This document shows positions 18,914 to 28,132 of a stretch of DNA of 64,000 bases, piece after piece. The position numbers were made by a program, and so were the translations under genes. The number at the start of each line of letters is the position of its first letter. Positions within the stretch are counted from its first letter, which is position 1. This DNA comes from Caryophanales bacterium UBA2753. Lineage in GTDB: Bacteria > Bacillota_I > Bacilli_A > RFN20 > CAG-826. Location of the stretch: contig DEJH01000026.1 of NCBI GenBank assembly GCA_002353275.1, forward strand, positions 20,135 through 84,134, given 5' to 3'. The notes beneath the pieces were generated by a model. That model saw nothing but the letters and a program-made list of their open reading frames with translations, was not told the DNA's origin and did no database searches.

Positions 18914-19657
18914 ATGAAAGCAATTTTAGGTCGTAAAATGGGCATGACTTCTGTCTTCGCTGAAGATGGTACCTTATACCCAGTCACAGTTGTCGAAGTC
19001 TTACCAAACGTTGTTACCCAAGTCAAAACCGTTGAAAAAGATGGTTATGTCGCAGTCCAAGTTGGTTACGAAGAAAAGAAAGAAAGTCGTGCTAACAAGT
19101 CTGAAAAAGGAATCGCTAAGAAAGCAAACACCGTTCCACATTATGTTTCTAAAGAGTTACGTGGTGATGAAATGGGCGCTTACCAATTAGGTGATACCAT
19201 CAAAGCTGACTTATTCAAAGACGGTGACTTAGTTGACGTCATCGGTACAAGCAAAGGCCATGGTTACACTGGTACTATTAAAAGATGGCATATGACCATC
19301 GGACCAAAGGGCCATGGATCAGGTTACCACAGAGGACAAGGTTCCTTCGCTAACAATGGTCGTTATAACCACGGTGTTATGCCAGGAAAACACATGTCCG
19401 GACATCACGGTAACAAATCTGCAACTTTATTAAACTTATTAGTTGTTAAGGTCGATGCAGAAAAAGGCTACATCTTAATTAAAGGTGGATTACCAGGCTC
19501 CAAGAAGAGCATTGTTACAATCCGTTCCGCAATTAAGACAGTCAAAAATAAAGAAAGTGTTAAATCTTTAATTAATAGAGCACCTGCAAAAGTTAGCGCT
19601 CCAGTAGTTGAAGAGGCACCAGTTGAAGCTCCTGCTGAAGAAGCTAAAGCTGAATAA
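18914..19657 (+). CDS. rplC: 50S ribosomal protein L3 with acidic C-terminal tail
   Basis: 247 aa against about 209 usual. The core (ILGRKMGMTSVF, KGHGYTGTIKRWHM, GHHGNKSATLLNLLVVKVD) is standard. After about residue 215 comes an added tail rich in Ala, Glu, Pro and Val (APVVEEAPVEAPAEEAKAE), similar in composition to tails on L22, L5, S17 and S5 in this operon. L3 binds 23S rRNA near the peptidyl transferase centre. Confidence 0.97.
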   Translation: MKAILGRKMGMTSVFAEDGTLYPVTVVEVLPNVVTQVKTVEKDGYVAVQVGYEEKKESRANKSEKGIAKKANTVPHYVSKELRGDEMGAYQLGDTIKADLFKDGDLVDVIGTSKGHGYTGTIKRWHMTIGPKGHGSGYHRGQGSFANNGRYNHGVMPGKHMSGHHGNKSATLLNLLVVKVDAEKGYILIKGGLPGSKKSIVTIRSAIKTVKNKESVKSLINRAPAKVSAPVVEEAPVEAPAEEAKAE

Positions 19658-19680
19658 TGGACGAAAGGAGATAGTTAATC

Positions 19681-20319
19681 ATGGCAGAAAAGAAATCCGT
19701 CAGCGTTAAAGTTGTTAACAAAGCTGGCGAAGAAGTCAAAAAAATTAATCTTGCCGGTTCTGTCTTCGCCGTTGAACCTCACAAACAAGCGATGTTCAAT
19801 GCTGTCCAAGTAGAACAAGCAAATTCACGTCAAGCTACAGCCAAAACTAAAGTAAGACATGAAGTTTCCGGTGGTGGTAAAAAACCATGGAGACAAAAAG
19901 GCACAGGTAGAGCCCGTGCAGGTAGCTCTAGAAGCCCAATCTGGGTTGGTGGTGGAACAGTCTTTGGTCCAGTTGGTAATCAAAACTTCACCATTTCCCA
20001 AAATAAGAAAGAACATCAATTAGCCTTAAGAAGTGCATTATCTCTTAAGACCCCTAATGACTTAGTGGTCGTTGATGAAATCAAGTTTGCTGATAAGAAA
20101 ACTAAAGAATTCGTCAAGATGTTAGCTGCTATTAAGTGCGAAGTTAAAACTCTCGTTGTCGTGAGTGAAATTGATGAAAACTTATTCGCAAGCGTCCGTA
20201 ACGTCGCTTACGCAAAAGTGGTTACCACTGATAACGTTTCCGTTTATGATTTAATGAACGCTGAAAAATTAGTTATGAGTGAAGCCGCAGTTAAAGAAGT
20301 TGAGGAGGCATTAAAGTAA
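19681..20319 (+). CDS. rplD: 50S ribosomal protein L4
   Basis: 212 aa with the conserved loop QKGTGRARAGSSRSPIWVGGGTVFGP that reaches the exit tunnel. An AAAGGAGAT site precedes ATG. L4 regulates the S10 operon in E. coli; whether it does so here is unknown. One base separates it from rplW. Confidence 0.96.
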   Translation: MAEKKSVSVKVVNKAGEEVKKINLAGSVFAVEPHKQAMFNAVQVEQANSRQATAKTKVRHEVSGGGKKPWRQKGTGRARAGSSRSPIWVGGGTVFGPVGNQNFTISQNKKEHQLALRSALSLKTPNDLVVVDEIKFADKKTKEFVKMLAAIKCEVKTLVVVSEIDENLFASVRNVAYAKVVTTDNVSVYDLMNAEKLVMSEAAVKEVEEALK

Positions 20320-20320
20320 T

Positions 20321-20662
20321 ATGGCAGCCAAAAAGAAAGTTGAAGCACCAAAGAACAGCTTCCCAAAAGCCACTGAAAAAGACTTCTCAGTTATCGTTAA
20401 GCCAGTCATCACTGAAAAGAGCATGGCTAAGATGCAAAACGAAAACAAAGTCACAGTGAGAGTTAGCCCAACAAGTAACAAAACTGAAGTCAAACTCGCA
20501 TTTGAAAGAATCTTCCAAGTCAAAGTTGTTGATGTCAGAATCGTGAACGTTCACGCTAAAGAAACAACCAGAGGTACTCGTTATAAAGGAAGTATCCAAG
20601 GTTATAAGAAAGCGATTGTCACTGTCGCAAGCGGTGAAGCAATCGACTTATTCAAAGAATAA
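20321..20662 (+). CDS. rplW: 50S ribosomal protein L23
   Basis: 113 aa. KPVITEKSMAKMQNENKVTVRVSPTSNKTEVKLAFE is the family core. It has a short Lys-rich N-terminal extension (MAAKKKVEAPKNSF). It forms the tunnel-exit docking site for trigger factor and SRP. Confidence 0.95.
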   Translation: MAAKKKVEAPKNSFPKATEKDFSVIVKPVITEKSMAKMQNENKVTVRVSPTSNKTEVKLAFERIFQVKVVDVRIVNVHAKETTRGTRYKGSIQGYKKAIVTVASGEAIDLFKE

Positions 20663-20699
20663 TTTAGTTCGTTATTCTTAACTATAGGAGGAAAAAGTA

Positions 20700-21533
20700 A
20701 TGTCAATTAGAACTTACAAGCCTACTTCTGCAAGTAGACGAAACATGACAAACTCGACATTCGAAGAAATTACAACTAGCACTCCTGAAAAAAGTTTATT
20801 AGTCACATTATCCAAGTCCGGTGGAAGAAATAACCAAGGCGTTATTACCTGCCGTCACATTGGAGGAGGTCACAAAAAGAAATACCGTTTAGTTGACTTC
20901 AAACGTAATAAGGACAATATCCCTGCTGTTGTAAAGACTGTTGAGTATGATCCAAACCGTAACGCTAACATCTGCTTAGTCGCTTACGCTGATGGTGAAA
21001 AGAGATACATTCTCGCACCAAAAGATCTCAAAGTCGGGGATAAAATCATATCTGGCGAAACCTGCGATATTAAAGTAGGTAACGCGATGTGCCTCAAGAG
21101 CATTCCTGAAGGTACATTCATCCACAACGTGGAATTAGTTCCAGGTAAAGGTGGACAAATGTGTAGAGCAGCTGGTGCTGCTGCACAAGTGCTTGGTAGC
21201 GAAGGTAAATACGTTATGCTTCGTTTAGCAAGTGGAGAAATGAGAAAAGTTCTCGGAGAATGCCGCGCCACAATTGGTACAGTCGGTAATGAAGATTGGA
21301 ACTTAATCAATTTCGGTAAAGCTGGTAAAAACCGTTGGTACGGTGTTAGACCTACAGTTCGTGGTAGTGTTATGAACCCTAACGATCACCCACATGGTGG
21401 TGGTGAAGGTAAGTGTCCTGTTGGACGTGACGCACCAAGAACCCCATGGGGCAAACGTGCTATGGGCGTTAAGACCAGAAATAACAAGAAGAAGTCTACA
21501 AAACTTATTATTCGTAGACGTAATGGCAAATAG
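20700..21533 (+). CDS. rplB: 50S ribosomal protein L2
   Basis: 277 aa, usual length. [32 protein letters not shown] and [22 protein letters not shown], with the conserved His near the peptidyl transferase centre, are present. GGAGG lies 7 nt before ATG. Confidence 0.97.
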   Translation: MSIRTYKPTSASRRNMTNSTFEEITTSTPEKSLLVTLSKSGGRNNQGVITCRHIGGGHKKKYRLVDFKRNKDNIPAVVKTVEYDPNRNANICLVAYADGEKRYILAPKDLKVGDKIISGETCDIKVGNAMCLKSIPEGTFIHNVELVPGKGGQMCRAAGAAAQVLGSEGKYVMLRLASGEMRKVLGECRATIGTVGNEDWNLINFGKAGKNRWYGVRPTVRGSVMNPNDHPHGGGEGKCPVGRDAPRTPWGKRAMGVKTRNNKKKSTKLIIRRRNGK

Positions 21534-21545
21534 GAGGAAAGAGCA

Positions 21546-21839
21546 ATGGCAAGAAGTTTGAAAAAAGGCGCATTCGTTGATGGCCACTTAATGAAAAAAG
21601 TCGAAGCTTTAAATGCATCTGGCAAAAAAGAAGTCATTAAGACTTGGTCCCGCCGTTCAACCATTTATCCATCTTTCGTCGGTCACACATTTGCTGTTTA
21701 TAACGGAAGAGAACATATCTCTGTTTATGTTACAGATGATATGGTCGGACATAAGCTCGGTGAATTCTCTCCAACCAGAAAATACACCGGACACACTGGC
21801 CACACTGCTGAAGATAAAGCAGCCGCGGCTGGTAAATAA
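21546..21839 (+). CDS. rpsS: 30S ribosomal protein S19
   Basis: 97 aa. [43 protein letters not shown] and [11 protein letters not shown] match S19 throughout. It contacts the A site and S13 in the 30S head. Confidence 0.97.
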   Translation: MARSLKKGAFVDGHLMKKVEALNASGKKEVIKTWSRRSTIYPSFVGHTFAVYNGREHISVYVTDDMVGHKLGEFSPTRKYTGHTGHTAEDKAAAAGK

Positions 21840-21855
21840 TTAGGAGGTAAAGATA

Positions 21856-22356
21856 ATGGCAGAAGCAAAGAAAACAACTGCTAAGAAATCAGCACCTAAA
21901 AAAGTTGCTGAAGAAAAAGCTGTTGAAGTAAAAGAAGAAGTCAAAGTCGAAGAAGCTCCTAAGAAAGCGAAAAAAGCTCCAAAAGAAGAAAAGAAAGTTG
22001 AAGCTCCTAAAAAACCAGCTCCAACCGAAGCTAGAGCAATCGCTTACAATGTGAGAGTCACTCCTAGAAAAGCAAGACTCGTCATCGATCAAGTTAGAGG
22101 TAAGGACGTTAAAGTCGCGCTCGGATTATTAAGAAATATTAATCGCGCTGCGAGCGAACCAGTCAGCAAAGTCATTAGAAGTGCTGCTGCTAACGCCATC
22201 AATAACTTCGGATTTGATGAAGATAAGCTCTACATTAGCGAAATCTACGCTAACGATGGCTTAAAAATGAGAAGATACTTACCAAGAGCAAAAGGTTCCG
22301 CTAGTGGTTTAGTAAAAAGAAATTGCCACATCACTTGTGTGGTCAAAATGAGATAA
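21856..22356 (+). CDS. rplV: 50S ribosomal protein L22 with Lys/Ala/Glu-rich N-terminal extension
   Basis: 166 aa against about 113 usual. The first 55 residues ([11 protein letters not shown]..., [16 protein letters not shown]) are low complexity and charged; the L22 core starts at about EARAIAYNVRVTPRKARLVIDQVRGK and includes the tunnel hairpin LPRAKGSASG. The extension is nearly the same as that on L5 (24773), including a 32-nt identical DNA block, which points to duplication or conversion between the two genes. Confidence 0.96.
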   Translation: MAEAKKTTAKKSAPKKVAEEKAVEVKEEVKVEEAPKKAKKAPKEEKKVEAPKKPAPTEARAIAYNVRVTPRKARLVIDQVRGKDVKVALGLLRNINRAASEPVSKVIRSAAANAINNFGFDEDKLYISEIYANDGLKMRRYLPRAKGSASGLVKRNCHITCVVKMR

Positions 22357-22369
22357 GGAGATATTACAC

Positions 22370-23035
22370 ATGGGTCACAAGGTTAATCCTGTAGGAATGA
22401 GAGTCGGCGTCAACAGAGATTGGAATTCTCGTTGGTTTGCTGAAGATAAAGATTTCGCTACATACTTAAACGAAGACATTAAAATTCGTAAATATCTCGA
22501 AGGTTCATTAAAAGAAGCCTTATTATCTCACATCGAAATCGAAAGAACTAAAAATGATAAAGGAACCAACATTGTTGTTAAATTATTCGTTGCTCGTCCA
22601 GGTGTTGTTATCGGTACCGATGGCAAAAACATCTTAGCGGTCAAAGAATCATTAGTTAAATTAGTGAAAAATAGCAACGTTAGAGTCGATGTTATTGAAG
22701 TCAAAAATCCTGACTTAGACGCTAACATCGTCGCTCAATCAATTGCTAAGCAATTAGAAGAAAGAGCAAGCTTTAGAACCGTTCAAAAGAAAGCGATTCA
22801 AAGAGTTAGAAAAGCCGGCGCTAAAGGTATTCGTACCGTTGTCGGAGGCCGTTTAGGTGGAGCGGATATTGCTCGTGCTGAAGGATATAAAGAAGGAGTT
22901 ATTCCTCTACATACCCTCAGAAGCGATATCGACTATGCTCACGCTGAAGCTGCCACTCAATATGGTCGCTTAGGTGTTAAAGTTTGGATCTGCCGTGGAG
23001 AAATCCGCCCAGAACTTTCCAAGAAAGGAGAATAG
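22370..23035 (+). CDS. rpsC: 30S ribosomal protein S3
   Basis: 221 aa. MGHKVNPVGMRVGVNRDWNSRW, the KH domain with VARPGVVIGTDGKN (GxxG), and the C-terminal domain GAKGIRTVVGGRLGGADIAR are present. It lies at the mRNA entry site. No extension here, unlike several neighbours. Confidence 0.97.
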   Translation: MGHKVNPVGMRVGVNRDWNSRWFAEDKDFATYLNEDIKIRKYLEGSLKEALLSHIEIERTKNDKGTNIVVKLFVARPGVVIGTDGKNILAVKESLVKLVKNSNVRVDVIEVKNPDLDANIVAQSIAKQLEERASFRTVQKKAIQRVRKAGAKGIRTVVGGRLGGADIARAEGYKEGVIPLHTLRSDIDYAHAEAATQYGRLGVKVWICRGEIRPELSKKGE

Positions 23036-23038
23036 GTC

Positions 23039-23449
23039 ATGTTACAACCAAAACGTGTGAAATACCGTCGTCCACATATCCTTAGATATGAAGGACACTC
23101 TAAAGGTGGAACAGAAGTTAGCTTTGGTGAATATGGCTTACAAGCTCTTGAAGGTGCTTGGATTACAACCAGACAAATCGAAGCTGCTCGTATCGTATTA
23201 AGTAGATACACAAAACGTGGTGGACAAATTTGGATTAGAATTTTCCCTCACTTAGCAAAAACCAAAAAACCTGCTGAAGTCCGTATGGGATCTGGTAAAG
23301 GATCTCCAGAGGATTGGGTAGCAGTCGTTCAAAAAGGCAGAGTTATGTTTGAAATCGGTGGAGTTGATGCTGAAGTTGCAAGAGAAGCTCTTAGACTCGC
23401 TGCTTATAAGCTCCCAATCAAATGTAAAGTTGTCGGAAAAGGAGAGTAG
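23039..23449 (+). CDS. rplP: 50S ribosomal protein L16
   Basis: 136 aa. [12 protein letters not shown], the loop around [12 protein letters not shown], and [22 protein letters not shown] are family hallmarks. It positions the A-site tRNA. It is 3 bp after rpsC. Confidence 0.97.
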   Translation: MLQPKRVKYRRPHILRYEGHSKGGTEVSFGEYGLQALEGAWITTRQIEAARIVLSRYTKRGGQIWIRIFPHLAKTKKPAEVRMGSGKGSPEDWVAVVQKGRVMFEIGGVDAEVAREALRLAAYKLPIKCKVVGKGE

Positions 23450-23454
23450 TAGCA

Positions 23455-23652
23455 ATGAAAATTAGTGAAGTCCGTGAAATGTCTACAAGCGAGCTCAAAG
23501 AAAAGCTCTACTCGCTTAAAGAACAACTCTTTGAGTTAAGACGTAAAAAATCCGTCGGAACTCTTGAAAGAGGAGAAGATGTCATTACTGTGAGAAAAGA
23601 CATCGCCCGCGTTAACATGGTGTTACGCGAAAGAGAACTTGAAAGTAAATAA
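23455..23652 (+). CDS. rpmC: 50S ribosomal protein L29
   Basis: 65 aa, two-helix hairpin protein: [35 protein letters not shown] and a C-terminal helix [13 protein letters not shown]. It neighbours L23 at the tunnel exit. Confidence 0.95.
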   Translation: MKISEVREMSTSELKEKLYSLKEQLFELRRKKSVGTLERGEDVITVRKDIARVNMVLRERELESK

Positions 23653-23663
23653 GGAGAACGAAA

Positions 23664-24059
23664 ATGGAAGAAAAGAGAAACTTAAGACGTTCCATTCAAG
23701 GTGTAGTTGTAAGTGATAAAAACGACAAGACCATTGTTGTCCTTGTTGAAACTCACAAGAAACACGCCAAATATGGTAAGCGCGTTAAATATAGAAATAA
23801 GTATTACGCGCACGATGAAAACAACGAAGCTAAAGTCGGCGATACAGTGACCATTATGGAAACTCGTAAATTAAGCGCCACCAAGAGATTCAGACTTGTT
23901 TCCATCGACAAGAAAGCTGAATTATCCGTTAAGGAAGCTGAAAAAGAATTAAAAGAAGAAATTTTAACTGGTGAAATTGCTGTCGAAGAAGTCGAAAAGA
24001 AACCTGCGGCAGAGAAAGAAGTAGCTGAAGAAGTTAAAGAAGAAAAGGAGGCCGAATAA
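23664..24059 (+). CDS. rpsQ: 30S ribosomal protein S17 with acidic C-terminal extension
   Basis: 131 aa against about 87 usual. The core ([52 protein letters not shown]) is normal; about 45 extra residues follow, rich in Glu, Lys, Ala and Val ([25 protein letters not shown]). The tail shares its style with those of L3, L22, L5 and S5. Confidence 0.95.
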   Translation: MEEKRNLRRSIQGVVVSDKNDKTIVVLVETHKKHAKYGKRVKYRNKYYAHDENNEAKVGDTVTIMETRKLSATKRFRLVSIDKKAELSVKEAEKELKEEILTGEIAVEEVEKKPAAEKEVAEEVKEEKEAE

Positions 24060-24061
24060 TT

Positions 24062-24439
24062 ATGATCCAGAAGGAAACAAACCTTGTCGTCGCTGATAAT
24101 AGTGGCGCTCGTAAAGTTCGCGCTTTCACCCTCTACGGAGGAAGTAAAAGAAAAACATCTTATATCGGTGATATCATCCAATGTTCCGTTAAAGAAGCTA
24201 TTCCAAATGGAAAAGTGAAAAAAGGTGACATTGTGAGATGCGTCATCGTTAGATGTAAAAAACCAACTCAAAGAGCAGATGGTAGCACAATCGCATTCGA
24301 TGATAACGCAGTCGTTATTATTAATGAAGATAATGCCCCAGTTGGAACCCGTGTCTTCGGACCTGTGGCTCGTGAGCTCAGAGATTGTGGAGTTGAAGGA
24401 TTCATGAAAATTGTCTCCTTAGCCCCAGAAGTGTTATAA
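24062..24439 (+). CDS. rplN: 50S ribosomal protein L14
   Basis: 125 aa. [19 protein letters not shown] and [29 protein letters not shown] are diagnostic. It forms the inter-subunit bridge region bound by RsfS. Confidence 0.97.
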   Translation: MIQKETNLVVADNSGARKVRAFTLYGGSKRKTSYIGDIIQCSVKEAIPNGKVKKGDIVRCVIVRCKKPTQRADGSTIAFDDNAVVIINEDNAPVGTRVFGPVARELRDCGVEGFMKIVSLAPEVL

Positions 24440-24452
24440 GGAGGAAATGATC

Positions 24453-24758
24453 ATGAACTTAATTAAAGGTGATAAGGTCATCGTCATCGCCGGCAAAGAC
24501 AAAGGCAAGACTGGAGCAATCCAAAAAGTTGATCCAAAAACTAACCGTGTTGTTGTCGAAGGTGTCAATCTCCGTAAGAAACACAAAAAACCAACTCAAC
24601 AAAATCCAGAAGGAAGTGTGGTCGAGATCTACGCTCCAATCCATGCCTCTAACGTGATGCTTGTTGATCCTAAAACAAAGAAACCAACCCGTGTTGGACA
24701 CAAAGTTGTTAAAGGAAAGAAAGTCAGAGTCGCTAAAGCTAGCGGCACTGAATTATAA
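24453..24758 (+). CDS. rplX: 50S ribosomal protein L24
   Basis: 101 aa. ATG 24453 is preferred over 24447 because GGAGG (24440-24444) ends only 2 nt before the earlier codon and 8 nt before this one. KOW motif [19 protein letters not shown], then [20 protein letters not shown]. It is an assembly initiator protein. Confidence 0.96.
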   Translation: MNLIKGDKVIVIAGKDKGKTGAIQKVDPKTNRVVVEGVNLRKKHKKPTQQNPEGSVVEIYAPIHASNVMLVDPKTKKPTRVGHKVVKGKKVRVAKASGTEL

Positions 24759-24772
24759 GGAGGGAATTCAAA

Positions 24773-25468
24773 ATGGCAGAAGCAAAGAAAACAACCGCTA
24801 AAAAACCAGCTAGTAAAAAACCAGCTGAAAAAGCCGTTGAAGTCAAAGAAGAAGTCAAAGTCGAAGAAGCTCCTAAAAAAGCCGCTCCAAAAGCAAAGAA
24901 AAGCGCTGGAAATAAAAAAGCTGCAATCTCTTCTAGATTAAAAGAAAGATATGAAAGCGAAGTTAAGAAGGCCTTACATGAGAAATATCATTATTCCTCA
25001 GTAATGGAAATTCCAGGTCTTGATAAAATCGTTATCAACATCGGTGTTGGTGATGCTACTCAAGATAGCAAACGCTTAGAAGAAGCGGTGAGCGAACTCG
25101 CTCAAATCACCGGTCAAAAACCAGTGGTTACACGCGCTAAAAAATCCGTTGCTTCCTTCAAATTAAGAGAAGGACAAGCCATTGGATGTAAAGTTACCTT
25201 AAGAGGAATCAGAATGTGGGATTTCTTCGATAAGCTCGTCTCTATCGCTCTCCCACGTGTCCGTGACTTCCGTGGTGTTTCCAAAAACGCTTTCGATGGT
25301 CGTGGTAACTACACCTTAGGTGTTAAAGAACAATTAATCTTCCCAGAAATCGATTACGATAAAGTTGGAAAGGTTAGAGGTATGGACGTTGTTATCGTTA
25401 CTACCGCAAAAACTGATGAAGAGGCATATACCTTACTCGATTTATTAGGTATGCCATTCCATAGATAA
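24773..25468 (+). CDS. rplE: 50S ribosomal protein L5 with Lys/Ala/Glu-rich N-terminal extension
   Basis: 231 aa against about 180 usual. Residues 1 to about 50 ([11 protein letters not shown]..., [16 protein letters not shown]) copy the L22 extension. The L5 core starts near [16 protein letters not shown] and contains [41 protein letters not shown] and [12 protein letters not shown]5 binds 5S rRNA. Confidence 0.96.
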   Translation: MAEAKKTTAKKPASKKPAEKAVEVKEEVKVEEAPKKAAPKAKKSAGNKKAAISSRLKERYESEVKKALHEKYHYSSVMEIPGLDKIVINIGVGDATQDSKRLEEAVSELAQITGQKPVVTRAKKSVASFKLREGQAIGCKVTLRGIRMWDFFDKLVSIALPRVRDFRGVSKNAFDGRGNYTLGVKEQLIFPEIDYDKVGKVRGMDVVIVTTAKTDEEAYTLLDLLGMPFHR

Positions 25469-25488
25469 GAAAGGAGTCCAAAATAGTC

Positions 25489-25674
25489 ATGGCTAAAACA
25501 AGTGCTAAAGTCCGCTGTGCGAGACCTAAAAAGTACAAAGTTAGAGAATATACTCGTTGTGAACGTTGCGGACGTCCTCACGCTGTCTATTCAAAATTCC
25601 ATTTATGCCGTATTTGTATCCGTGAACTCGCATACAAGGGTGAAATCCCAGGCTTAAAGAAATCATCTTGGTAA
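25489..25674 (+). CDS. rpsN: 30S ribosomal protein S14, zinc-binding (type Z)
   Basis: 61 aa, the short form. [20 protein letters not shown] supplies four Cys for a zinc ribbon, and [17 protein letters not shown] is the conserved C-terminus. A zinc-free paralogue (long form) is not in the window. Confidence 0.97.
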   Translation: MAKTSAKVRCARPKKYKVREYTRCERCGRPHAVYSKFHLCRICIRELAYKGEIPGLKKSSW

Positions 25675-25694
25675 TAAGGAGGTAAATAATCATT

Positions 25695-26087
25695 ATGATG
25701 TCAGATCCAATTGCGGATATGCTTACCCGCATTAGAAATGCTAACGCATTAAAATATGAACAAGTGAAAATGCCTTCTAGCAAGATGAAAGTTGAAATCG
25801 CTAAGATTTTAAAAGAAGAAGGCTTCATCGTTGATTATAAAGTCAAAGGTGCAACCAAAAAGGAATTAACCATTTCCTTAAAATACGCCGCTGATGGCAC
25901 TAGAGTCATCTCTGGCTTAAAGAAAATTTCTAAGCCAGGCTTACGTGTTAACGTCGGCTGCAATAAACTCCCAAGAGTTTTAAAAGGATTAGGAATTGCG
26001 ATTATCTCCACTTCACAAGGAGTTATGACTGATGCTAAAGCTCGTGTCTTAGGTATCGGCGGAGAAGTAATCGCTTACGTCTGGTAG
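25695..26087 (+). CDS. rpsH: 30S ribosomal protein S8
   Basis: 130 aa. [32 protein letters not shown] and the C-terminal [26 protein letters not shown] are diagnostic. Two adjacent ATG codons (25695, 25698) follow GGAGG at 25678-25682; either may serve. In E. coli S8 regulates the spc operon. Confidence 0.96.
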   Translation: MMSDPIADMLTRIRNANALKYEQVKMPSSKMKVEIAKILKEEGFIVDYKVKGATKKELTISLKYAADGTRVISGLKKISKPGLRVNVGCNKLPRVLKGLGIAIISTSQGVMTDAKARVLGIGGEVIAYVW

Positions 26088-26098
26088 GAGGAAAGAAT

Positions 26099-26644
26099 AT
26101 GTCACGTATTGGTAATAAACATATCGATATTCCTGCTGGAGTGACTGTTGCTGTTGAAGGAAGTAACGTCAAAGTCAGTGGTGCTAAAGGAACATTATTA
26201 GTTCCTGTTAATCACGGAATCACTGTTACTGTTGAAGGAACTACCGTAGTCTGTAAAAGAGACAGTGAAGTCAAACAAGTTAAACAAAACCATGGCACAA
26301 CTCGTGCTAACATCCATAACGCTATCGTTGGAGTTTCCCACGGTTATAAAAAGGAACTCGAGATGAGAGGTATCGGTTATAAAGCTCAAATGCAAGGTAA
26401 TAACGTTGTCTTATGGGCTGGATATAGCCACACCATCACCATCATTCCTAACGAAGGTGTTAAGATCACATTACCTTCCCCAACAGAAATTACTGTTGAA
26501 GGTATTGATAAACAAGCAGTTGGACAAACCGCTGCTCGTATTAGAGAAGTCCGTCGCCCAGAACCATATCTTGGTAAAGGTATTCGTTATAAAGATGAAT
26601 ACGTTGCTACTAAAGAAGGTAAACGTGCTGGCGGTAAAAAATAA
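26099..26644 (+). CDS. rplF: 50S ribosomal protein L6
   Basis: 181 aa. Opening MSRIGNKHIDIPAGVTV, the two repeated L6 domains, and the C-terminal PEPYLGKGIRYKDEYV are typical. It sits near the sarcin-ricin loop. Confidence 0.97.
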   Translation: MSRIGNKHIDIPAGVTVAVEGSNVKVSGAKGTLLVPVNHGITVTVEGTTVVCKRDSEVKQVKQNHGTTRANIHNAIVGVSHGYKKELEMRGIGYKAQMQGNNVVLWAGYSHTITIIPNEGVKITLPSPTEITVEGIDKQAVGQTAARIREVRRPEPYLGKGIRYKDEYVATKEGKRAGGKK

Positions 26645-26665
26645 TTAGAAAGGTAGGTATATAAA

Positions 26666-27022
26666 ATGATTTCTAAAGAAAGCAAAAACGTTTCTAGAGT
26701 TAGAAGACATGCCCGTGTTAGAGCTAAAATCTCTGGCACTGCCGCTTGCCCAAGATTATGTGTCTATCGTTCTAACAAAAACATCGAAGCTCAACTCATC
26801 GATGATGTTAAAAGAGTGACTCTCGTTGCTTCATCTTCCATGAGCTTAGGCTTAGAAAATGGCAGCAACATCGAAGCCGCCGCTAAAGTCGGTGCCGATC
26901 TTGCTAATAAAGCCAAAAGTAAAAAAATCAAGAAAGTTGTCTTCGACAGATCCGGATATATCTATCACGGACGTGTCAAGGCTCTTGCAGAAGCCGCTAG
27001 AGAAGCTGGCTTAGAATTCTAA
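26666..27022 (+). CDS. rplR: 50S ribosomal protein L18
   Basis: 118 aa. [35 protein letters not shown] and the C-terminal [26 protein letters not shown] match L18, which anchors 5S rRNA. Confidence 0.97.
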   Translation: MISKESKNVSRVRRHARVRAKISGTAACPRLCVYRSNKNIEAQLIDDVKRVTLVASSSMSLGLENGSNIEAAAKVGADLANKAKSKKIKKVVFDRSGYIYHGRVKALAEAAREAGLEF

Positions 27023-27037
27023 TTAAGGAGAAGAAAA

Positions 27038-27658
27038 ATGGCAGAAGAAAAAGTTGTTACTGAAGAAGTAAAAGCAGAAGCTACTGAAGCTCCTAAAGAA
27101 GAAAAAGCCCCTAGAGGCGATCATCGTCCTCATGGAGACCGCAAAGGTGGTCGTCCAGATCGTAAAGGCGATAGAAAAGAAAGACGTGAAGTTAAAGATG
27201 ACATGGAAGAAAGAGTAGTCTTCATCAACCGTGTCTCTAAAACTGTCAAAGGTGGACGTCGTATGAAATTCACCGCCCTTGTCGTTGTTGGTGACCACAA
27301 AGGACATTATGGATTTGCATTAAGCAAAGCCGCTGAAGTCCCAGATGCCATCAAAAAGGCAAGTGAAGCTGCAAGAAAGAAACTTTATTCCATTCACTTA
27401 GTGAAAGGAAACACCATCAGCCACGAAATCGTTGGTAAATATGGTGCTTGTAATGTTTACTTAAAACCTGCTCCTGAAGGTACTGGTATTATCGCCGGTG
27501 GCCCAGTAAGAGCAATTCTTGAACTTGCAGGTGTTCAAAACGTGTGCTCCAAAGTCTATGGTAGCCGTGCTCCAATCAATATCATTAGAGCAACCAACCA
27601 AGGTTTAGATAACCTTAAGAGCTACAAGACAATGAAGGAATTACGTTCCAAAGAATAA
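27038..27658 (+). CDS. rpsE: 30S ribosomal protein S5 with charged N-terminal extension
   Basis: 206 aa against about 166 usual. The first 55 residues mix an acidic Ala/Glu/Lys part ([20 protein letters not shown]) with an Arg/Gly/Asp-rich part ([20 protein letters not shown]). The S5 core starts near [30 protein letters not shown]. It is followed directly by rplO; rpmD (L30), usually between them, is missing. Confidence 0.96.
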   Translation: MAEEKVVTEEVKAEATEAPKEEKAPRGDHRPHGDRKGGRPDRKGDRKERREVKDDMEERVVFINRVSKTVKGGRRMKFTALVVVGDHKGHYGFALSKAAEVPDAIKKASEAARKKLYSIHLVKGNTISHEIVGKYGACNVYLKPAPEGTGIIAGGPVRAILELAGVQNVCSKVYGSRAPINIIRATNQGLDNLKSYKTMKELRSKE

Positions 27659-27690
27659 TTAAACACTGATTAGTTTAAGGAGGTGCACAA

Positions 27691-28131
27691 ATGAAATTAC
27701 ATGAACTTCAATCAACAGAAGGCAGCAGAAGCGAACACTACCGTAAGGGTAGAGGCATCGGCTCTGGCAATGGTAAAACTGCTGGTAAAGGTCATAAAGG
27801 ACAAAACGCTCGTAGTGGCGGTGGAGTCGCTTTAGGCTTTGAAGGTGGCCAAATGCCATTATGGAGAAGACTCCCAAAAAGAGGCTTCAAGAACGTTAAC
27901 CGTATCGAATATGCTGTCGTTAATGTTAATGATTTAAACAGATTTGAAGAAGGTACAGTTGTCACCCCAGCGTTATTAAAAGAAGTTGGACTCGTCGGAA
28001 AAGAATATCACGGCGCTAAAGTCTTAGGTTCTGGAAAACTCGAAAAGAAATTAACTGTTCAAGCATCTAAATTCTCTAAGAGTGCTGAAAGTGCCATTAA
28101 TAGCGTAGGTGGCAAAGCTGAGGTAATCTAA
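27691..28131 (+). CDS. rplO: 50S ribosomal protein L15
   Basis: 146 aa. [34 protein letters not shown] and [17 protein letters not shown] are the L15 hallmarks. The stop codon is one base from secY. Confidence 0.97.
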   Translation: MKLHELQSTEGSRSEHYRKGRGIGSGNGKTAGKGHKGQNARSGGGVALGFEGGQMPLWRRLPKRGFKNVNRIEYAVVNVNDLNRFEEGTVVTPALLKEVGLVGKEYHGAKVLGSGKLEKKLTVQASKFSKSAESAINSVGGKAEVI

Positions 28132-28132
28132 T

